From Candidatus Acidiferrales bacterium (GTDB taxonomy: Bacteria; Acidobacteriota; Terriglobia; Acidiferrales; UBA7541): 57,797 nucleotides of DNA. A program made the translations under genes and the position numbers. The notes beneath the pieces are model-generated. The model saw only the letters and a list, made by a program, of their open reading frames with translations. It did not search any database and had not been told where the DNA came from. Positions 52,785 to 57,797 of the stretch are shown in pieces. Numbering within the stretch: position 1 is the stretch's first letter; each line of letters starts with the position of its first letter. The DNA is taken from contig JASHRC010000269.1 of NCBI GenBank assembly GCA_030037525.1, forward strand, positions 1 to 57,797, given 5' to 3'.

Positions 52785-53969
52785 CTAGCTGCCGCCGAAA
52801 ACGCGCTTCAGAGCAGCCCAGAAACCGCCCTTCTTTCTCTTGGACTGCGCGGGGGCTTGAGCTCCCGCAGGCGGAGGTTGATTTGAGGTGACGGGCTTTT
52901 CGCCAAGGGCATGCTCGAGGGCGGTGGCAAATTCGGGAGCCTCGACGTGCCCGGAAAACTGCCATTCCGGCGAAACATGGGCTTCGCGGATCAGCAGCAT
53001 GGCCTCCGGCGAAGGCCCGGGCGGGGGCAAAGGCGTTGTGGAGGAGAAAACCAGGGCCGGAACCGCGGAGATCTGGCTCGCAATAGAGGAAGGCGGGGCA
53101 GCGGGACCTTCGAACTTCGCCGATGCCGCGAGCGGGTGGCCTTGATTGGCATGCTCGAGGACGCTGTATTGAAGGCCTGGCGCGGGCTCAAGTTCCGGCC
53201 GGACCCGCAACTGCGGCAAGACCGAGCCCGGCAGGGCAACCACAGGCGCAGCGGTTGAGGGAGGCTGCGGCGCGACCTCTGCCGGAGCAATGGTTGCAAA
53301 TTCGGGAACGGCAGTGGCCGGTTGGGCGTCGGGCTTGTCGGCAAGGCACTGACAGGTCCCTGGCGTGCCTGCAACAGGCAACAACTGGCCGCCATTCAGA
53401 AAAAATTCACCCGCCTGGGGCACAATGATCTTTTCACCGCTGAACTGATGTTCCAGCTGGACCGCGCCGCTTGTGGCAAGCACGCAGAGGGAATCGTCAA
53501 GGCTCAGGCCGACGGTCAGGTCGCGCGAGCCGCCACTGATGTCGATCGGTGTGCCGACGATGGTCGGAGTGAAAACGCGCAGTGAGGTGTCGGGCGGCAG
53601 CTCGGCGCGCACGCGCCCAAAATTCAGGGCCAGCGTGATCGCGTTGCCCGAGAGCAGAACGGTGAACTTGGCCGGGCCGCATATTTCAACCTTGCCGCCG
53701 GCAAAAAGCGTCATGCGCGCCTTGCCGGAGTGAACCGTCACCACATTCCCGCTGGCCACGTCGAGGCCCTGAGAGGCTTCGGTGCTGACTCGGATTCCGT
53801 CTTCCACCGAAACGTCTTTGCCCTCGATGCGGCCAACCGCACTGGTTGGCGTATCCCCCGCACATGCCACAGCCGGAGCGATCAGGATTGCCGCAAGGGA
53901 AAGCAGGACCGCAGCGAGTGCTCCGCACCGAGCAGTCGAGTGGGCGGGGAATCGGAATGGCGTCGGCAT
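52785..53969 (-). CDS. Exported FecR-like protein with Pro-rich tail
   Basis: The 394-residue protein has a signal peptide (LAAVLLSLAAILIAPAVACAG), a FecR-type beta domain (VVTVHSGKARMTLFAGGKVEICGPAKFTV ... LRVFTPTIVGTPIDISGG) and a long Pro/Ala-rich linker, ending in a basic amphipathic tail (KRKKGGFWAALKRVFGGS). FecR domains sense or anchor envelope signals. Its start codon lies 22 bp from that of the divergent acyltransferase, with a shared TATA-like box between them. Confidence 0.78.
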   Translation of the reverse strand: MPTPFRFPAHSTARCGALAAVLLSLAAILIAPAVACAGDTPTSAVGRIEGKDVSVEDGIRVSTEASQGLDVASGNVVTVHSGKARMTLFAGGKVEICGPAKFTVLLSGNAITLALNFGRVRAELPPDTSLRVFTPTIVGTPIDISGGSRDLTVGLSLDDSLCVLATSGAVQLEHQFSGEKIIVPQAGEFFLNGGQLLPVAGTPGTCQCLADKPDAQPATAVPEFATIAPAEVAPQPPSTAAPVVALPGSVLPQLRVRPELEPAPGLQYSVLEHANQGHPLAASAKFEGPAAPPSSIASQISAVPALVFSSTTPLPPPGPSPEAMLLIREAHVSPEWQFSGHVEAPEFATALEHALGEKPVTSNQPPPAGAQAPAQSKRKKGGFWAALKRVFGGS

Positions 53970-53991
53970 CGAACCGCTATACTATACAGTA
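53970..53991. promoter_or_regulatory. Bidirectional -10 box between divergent genes
   Basis: Within 22 bp, TATACT (53978-53983, plus) ends 8 nt before GTG 53992, and TATAGT (53986-53981 on the minus strand) ends 11 nt before ATG 53969. Symmetric TATA-type elements can drive both directions. No strong -35 is seen. Confidence 0.6.
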
Positions 53992-54828
53992 GTGGACAAC
54001 GCGACCCAATCGAACCGAGCCGTGGCTGCTGCGAATGCGCAAACGCATGCCATTCGACTGCAGCGCCTTTCGCTCTGGCGGCGCATCGAGCTTCCCGTAA
54101 TCGCGTGGTCTGTATATGGAATTCTCCGACTGATTGGCCCTACGCTGCGCACCGAAGTGATCGGCGTGCACAACGCCATTCAAATTCCGCGCGGCGGCGA
54201 GCCGGCGATTGGCGCCTTCTGGCACCGCTGCATTTTTCCCGCGGCCTGGATTTGGCGCAATCGCGGAATCGTGGTGCTGAATACGGTCAACTTCGATGGG
54301 CAGTGGACCAGACGCGTGATCGAACGGCTAGGCTTTCGAACCGCGCAGGGCAGCTCGACACGGGGCGGAATCGAGGGCCTGACGGCGATGACCACGCACT
54401 TAGAGGCGGGCCACCACGTGGCGTTCACGATCGACGGACCGCGAGGACCGCGATATGTTGCCAAACCGGGACCGGTGATTCTGGCACGTCGAACCGGCCG
54501 CCCGATTTCGGTTTTTCACATCGGGGTCGAGCGCGGCCACACCTTCAAAAAGGCATGGGATCTGTTCTGTGTGCCGTATCCTTTTTCGCGAACCGTGATG
54601 TTTGTTGCGCCGCCCATCCGGGTGCCGAGCGATGCAGACAACAGCACCATAAAACGGAAACAGGAGGAAATGCAGGCTGCGCTTGAGCGCGTGCGCGATC
54701 TGGCAGAAAGCTGGTTCCACTTAAGCGCGGAAGAGCAAGACCAACTTCGCGACCAATGGCGCGAACCGCGACTGGCCGCCAGTTTGCGCACCATCGCAGC
54801 TTCCCGCTCTGGGCTCCAGGCCCCGTAA
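53992..54828 (+). CDS. Lysophospholipid acyltransferase-like protein (DUF374/LpxL type)
   Basis: From GTG 53992 the 278-residue protein has an N-terminal helix (WRRIELPVIAWSVYGILRLIGPTLRTEV). The acyltransferase motif is IGAFWHRCIFPAAW (in place of HxxxxD), followed by VAFTIDGPRGPRYVAKPG and LARRTGRPISVFH. DUF374 proteins resemble lipid A and lysophospholipid acyltransferases. The substrate could be a lipid A precursor or a lysophospholipid. It ends 4 bp from the convergent protease gene. Confidence 0.85.
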   Translation: MDNATQSNRAVAAANAQTHAIRLQRLSLWRRIELPVIAWSVYGILRLIGPTLRTEVIGVHNAIQIPRGGEPAIGAFWHRCIFPAAWIWRNRGIVVLNTVNFDGQWTRRVIERLGFRTAQGSSTRGGIEGLTAMTTHLEAGHHVAFTIDGPRGPRYVAKPGPVILARRTGRPISVFHIGVERGHTFKKAWDLFCVPYPFSRTVMFVAPPIRVPSDADNSTIKRKQEEMQAALERVRDLAESWFHLSAEEQDQLRDQWREPRLAASLRTIAASRSGLQAP

Positions 54829-54832
54829 ACGC

Positions 54833-55972
54833 TTAGGCCTGGCCGAGTTTTACCTTCACATCGATTTTTTTGCCGTCGCGCAGGATGGTCAGCGTGACGG
54901 TGTCCCCCGGCGACGCGCGATTGAGCATGAGGCTGAGGTCGGTCGGGCTGGTGACCTCTCGTCCGTCAATGGCTACGAGCACATCGCCGCCGATCGTCAG
55001 CTGCTGCAATCCGGCCAGGACTGTTTTCGTACCCCCGCGAATTCCCGCCCGCGCCGCAGGTCCCCCCGCCGTAACGCGCTCGATCAGGATGCCGTGCTGA
55101 ACGGAGAGGTGCAACGCGTCTGCCAGATCCGGCCAGATGGCCCGGCCTTCGACGCCCAACGTCGCGCGGCGAACCCGGCCTTGGGTAATCAAGTCGTTGG
55201 CTACGCGGCGAGCCGTGTTGATGGGAATGGCGAAACCAATGCCCGCCGTTGTGCCGCTGGGCGCATAGATCGCGCTGTTGATTCCAATCACTTCTCCGCG
55301 CGTGTTGAGTAGCGGGCCGCCAGAATTTCCGCGATTGATCGCAGCATCGGTCTGGATGGCTTCGTCGATAAACGTGTTGTCGTCAGTCTGCACGGTGCGC
55401 CCGAGCGAGCTCACCACGCCGGTGGTCAGCGTGCTTTGAAAGCCAAAGGGATTGCCGATGGCCAGAACGCGTTGCCCCACCAGCAGATTGCGTGAATCAC
55501 CGAGCGGCAGCGGCGTCAGCTTGTGTGTGCCGGGGTCAATCTGTATCAGGGCAATGTCGTTGCGCGTGTCTGCGCCGACGTACTTGGCCCTGAAGTGCGA
55601 CTGATCGCCGAGGGTGACTTCGATCGTCTGAGCACCCTCTACGACGTGATAATTCGTCAGGATGTGGCCGGCGGTGTCGATCACAAAGCCCGATCCTGCC
55701 CCCTCCACCGGTACGGCGTTGAAAAAGAAGTCGTACTCGACGGTGCGCGTCACGATGTTCGCGACGGCCGGCGAGGCCTGCTTGTATATGCGAACATTTT
55801 CTGCCTCGGTGGGATCGAGGCTGACCTCGGAATTCGCCGGCAGGGGCAGCGCGCTCGCCGTTGTGGCGACGCGTTGGCCATAGCGCGATCCGGCCCAGTA
55901 GGCAGCCAGTCCCACCATCAAGCCGAGAGCCAGCAACCGAATCGCGCGCCGAGGATGTTGTGCTTCGGCCAT
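54833..55972 (-). CDS. Do-like (HtrA) serine protease with PDZ domain
   Basis: From ATG 55972 the protein has a membrane anchor (IRLLALGLMVGLAAYWAGS) and a trypsin-like domain with H109 (ILTNYHVVEG), D139 (TRNDIALI) and S217 (GNSGGPLL). One PDZ domain follows (GILIERVTAGGPAARAGIRG ... DVLVAIDGREV). It is a periplasmic quality-control protease of the DegS/HtrA type with a single PDZ. It lies at the end of the folD-coaE run on the same strand, 75 bp after coaE. Confidence 0.94.
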   Translation of the reverse strand: MAEAQHPRRAIRLLALGLMVGLAAYWAGSRYGQRVATTASALPLPANSEVSLDPTEAENVRIYKQASPAVANIVTRTVEYDFFFNAVPVEGAGSGFVIDTAGHILTNYHVVEGAQTIEVTLGDQSHFRAKYVGADTRNDIALIQIDPGTHKLTPLPLGDSRNLLVGQRVLAIGNPFGFQSTLTTGVVSSLGRTVQTDDNTFIDEAIQTDAAINRGNSGGPLLNTRGEVIGINSAIYAPSGTTAGIGFAIPINTARRVANDLITQGRVRRATLGVEGRAIWPDLADALHLSVQHGILIERVTAGGPAARAGIRGGTKTVLAGLQQLTIGGDVLVAIDGREVTSPTDLSLMLNRASPGDTVTLTILRDGKKIDVKVKLGQA

Positions 55973-56047
55973 CGCCAGCGATTCTCCGATTCTACAGCCA
56001 ACCAAACCGCTCGAAGAGCCATTTCGCCTACCCATTGAAACGCGCGG

Positions 56048-56668
56048 TCATTCAGAAATGTTTCGCAGGGCGGCAATCTGCCTGAACTTTGCAACGAGCG
56101 CATCGACCTCCCGCTCGGTCTGTTCGATCGTTCCCGAGCAGTCGATCACGTCATCCCCCAGGCCGCGCTTTTCATCAATCGGCATTTGCGAGGCAATCCG
56201 GCGCTCGGCCTGCTCGGCTGTTAAGCCACGGGTCGTCAGACGCTCGATCTGTTGCTCGGGACGGCACCAGCACACCACGACCCGATCGAAGTTCCTCTTT
56301 GCTCCCGCTTCGAGGATCAGCGCTGCGTCTTCAAACGCGAAGTCAGGACCGCCGGGCCGGTCCAGTGCCGAAAACCATCCCGCGGCAATTTGCTGGATTC
56401 GCGGATGAATGATTTGATTCAAGCGCGCGCGCTTTACCGAGTCGGCGAAGACGATCGCGCCGAGCGCTCGTCGATCGACCGTCCCGTCGGGCGTGAGAAT
56501 TCCGGCACCGAATTCGCGCACCACTTCGTCGTACGCCGCCTGGTCCGGTTCCAGAAGCTCGTGGGCGAGAACGTCTGCATCGAGGACCTGGCAACCGCGC
56601 GCGCGCAGCATGGCCGCCACGGTGGATTTTCCCGAGGCGATTCCGCCCGTCAGGCCAATGCGCAACAT
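56048..56668 (-). CDS. coaE: Dephospho-CoA kinase
   Basis: The 206-residue P-loop kinase has LTGGIASGKSTVAAML, LDADVLAHELLEPD and IIHPRIQQ, typical CoaE motifs, catalysing the last step of CoA synthesis. The ATG overlaps the folD stop by 1 nt (TGATG), so translation is probably coupled. HtrA lies 75 bp after it. Confidence 0.96.
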   Translation of the reverse strand: MLRIGLTGGIASGKSTVAAMLRARGCQVLDADVLAHELLEPDQAAYDEVVREFGAGILTPDGTVDRRALGAIVFADSVKRARLNQIIHPRIQQIAAGWFSALDRPGGPDFAFEDAALILEAGAKRNFDRVVVCWCRPEQQIERLTTRGLTAEQAERRIASQMPIDEKRGLGDDVIDCSGTIEQTEREVDALVAKFRQIAALRNISE

Positions 56669-57615
56669 CAGATGCGCGAAGACGCGACCGCCGGGGCGCG
56701 CGCGCCGCGCCGCAGCCGTGCCGCCCTGACCGTGTTGCTCATCAGCATGGCGATGGTGAGCGGGCCAACGCCACCCGGCACGGGCGTATAGGCGCCAGCG
56801 ACTTCGACCACTTCGGGATGAACGTCGCCGGCGAGAATCGATCCCTTGGTGCGGAAGGATTCAAGCTTGGCAGGGAATTTGGCGAAGATACGCTCGGCCT
56901 CCGCCGCATCCTTCACCACGATCTGTCCCACGTCGATCACCGTTGCGCCCGGGCGCACAAAATCGGGCGTGACCAGCGCCGCTTTGCCGATGGCCGCGAC
57001 GATGATATCGGCGCGTCGCGCGATCCCCGCCAGATCCTTGCTCTTCGAGTGGCAGATCGTAACGGTCGCGTTGGCGTGCAGGAGAAGCAGAGCCATGGGC
57101 TTGCCCACGATGTCGCTGCGGCCAATGACCACTGCGTTTGCGCCCTCGATGGGAATGTTGCTGCGGCGCAGAATTTCCATTACGCCGGCGGGCGTGCAGG
57201 CCACCAGCGCGGGGCGCCCGGCAACCAGACGGCCAACGTTGACGGGATGAAAGCCATCGACGTCTTTGTCTGGAATCATGGCGTCTAAAATTTTCTTGGA
57301 ATCGATCTGCTTGGGGAGCGGCATCTGCACCAAAATGCCGTCCACATCGTCGCGGTGGTTTAGCTCATCGACTAGCGCGAGTAGCTGTTCGGTGGTGGTC
57401 GAAGCGGGCGGTGTCATGTGGAAACTCGCCAGACCCAGTTTTTCGCAGGCCGCAATTTTGCTGTTGACGTAGAGCTTCGAGGCAGGATCCTCACCCACGC
57501 GCACCGCCGCAAGTCCCGGGCGAATTCCGGCCGCGGCGAGCGCGGTGATTTCCGCCTCAAGTTCGGAATAGATTTGGTCACGTATGGCGTTGCCGCTGAG
57601 AATGCGCGCCGACAA
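56668..57615 (-). CDS. folD: Bifunctional methylenetetrahydrofolate dehydrogenase/cyclohydrolase
   Basis: The 315-residue protein has the active-site YVNSK motif (LYVNSKIAACEKLGL), QMPLPKQID, HPVNVGRLVAG, IGRSDIVGKPMALLLL and PVPGGVGPLTIAMLMSNT. It interconverts methylene-, methenyl- and formyl-THF with NADP. I chose TTG at 57615 because AAGGAG stands about 7 nt upstream; an in-frame ATG at 57669 adds 18 residues that do not fit the family. It is translationally coupled to coaE. Confidence 0.96.
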   Translation of the reverse strand: MSARILSGNAIRDQIYSELEAEITALAAAGIRPGLAAVRVGEDPASKLYVNSKIAACEKLGLASFHMTPPASTTTEQLLALVDELNHRDDVDGILVQMPLPKQIDSKKILDAMIPDKDVDGFHPVNVGRLVAGRPALVACTPAGVMEILRRSNIPIEGANAVVIGRSDIVGKPMALLLLHANATVTICHSKSKDLAGIARRADIIVAAIGKAALVTPDFVRPGATVIDVGQIVVKDAAEAERIFAKFPAKLESFRTKGSILAGDVHPEVVEVAGAYTPVPGGVGPLTIAMLMSNTVRAARLRRGARAPAVASSRI

Positions 57616-57745
57616 TGGATGCTCCTTGCATGAATTTGACGTGCGCCGGAATCCCAAATCATAACACATGCGACTGGAGCCCCGCTGCGAGCGGCCGGGG
57701 AATCGCCGTTGTACAATGTTGTCCGGGTGAGAACGGAAGTCATAG

Positions 57746-57797
57746 ATGATTTTCCGAGAAATCTCCGAACGCAGGCAGCTCGAACAGGCGATGCGCG
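57746..57797 (+). CDS. Start of a gene cut by the window edge
   Basis: ATG 57746 follows GGAAG by about 7 nt and opens MIFREISERRQLEQAMR before the window ends. TACAAT at 57710-57715 could be its -10. It is divergent from folD. Too short to identify. Confidence 0.45.
   Translation, partial: MIFREISERRQLEQAMR

Noticed and set aside
1-57797. CRISPR array or rRNA genes
   Set aside because: No regularly spaced short repeats with unique spacers and no rRNA-like sequence were seen on either strand.

Overview
The window looks like a chromosomal segment of an Acidobacteriota-type bacterium. The main clues are a 1,210-residue receptor with a carboxypeptidase-regulatory (CarboxypepD_reg) N-terminus and a TonB-dependent barrel (31.5-35.2 kb), many small exported proteins of families common in that phylum (SnoaL/DUF4440, DUF5818-like, VWFA-like, LssY_C), and several Tat-exported enzymes. 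This placement is inferred from gene content; no rRNA is present.

Left end (1-8.0 kb): a tRNA-Ala(UGC) gene on the minus strand, an N-terminally truncated and frameshifted tyrosine integrase next to it, then a minus-strand block of two Fe(II)/2-oxoglutarate oxygenases, a RidA-like protein, a B12-binding-type radical SAM enzyme and a truncated Crp-type sensor. An Rrf2 regulator and several decayed genes follow (carboxymuconolactone decarboxylase-like, transposase fragment, others). This looks like an old integration site with a small metabolic cluster in it.

8.1-15.5 kb holds the most unusual content: a caspase-fold (C14) protease, a Tat-exported protein of unknown family, and a nine-repeat TPR protein ending in a CHAT (caspase-like) domain. 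All three run on the plus strand and all three carry export signals, so this would be an extracytoplasmic two-caspase module.

15.9-25 kb is a run of mainly minus-strand single genes: an AlkZ-like protein, a double VOC protein, a VWFA-like protein, a Tat amidase, a retropepsin-like aspartic protease and a Tat flavin amine oxidase. 25-31.5 kb is a zone of partial genes (DUF5818-like, GH15 C-terminus, GH57-like C-terminal domain) mixed with intact Hsp20, a VapC-like PIN protein and small proteins. 31.5-35.8 kb is a Fur-family regulator with its own palindrome upstream, followed by the TonB-dependent receptor, which suggests metal-regulated uptake.

36.8 kb to the right end is mostly housekeeping: pyrR-pyrB-pyrC followed by two small genes, thiD, gdhA, serS, a quinone oxidoreductase, a YdcF/FAD-oxidoreductase pair, an ETF:ubiquinone oxidoreductase, a divergent FecR-like/lysophospholipid-acyltransferase pair sharing a 22-bp intergenic promoter, a Do-like protease, coaE and folD, and the first codons of one more plus-strand gene at the edge. 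Several genes here have a -10-like hexamer only 6-11 nt before the start codon, so leaderless or nearly leaderless transcripts appear common.

Many genes in the accessory zones are fragments or frameshifted, while very long genes (3.0-3.6 kb) are intact. That favours real gene decay over poor base quality, although two of the breaks sit in homopolymers.
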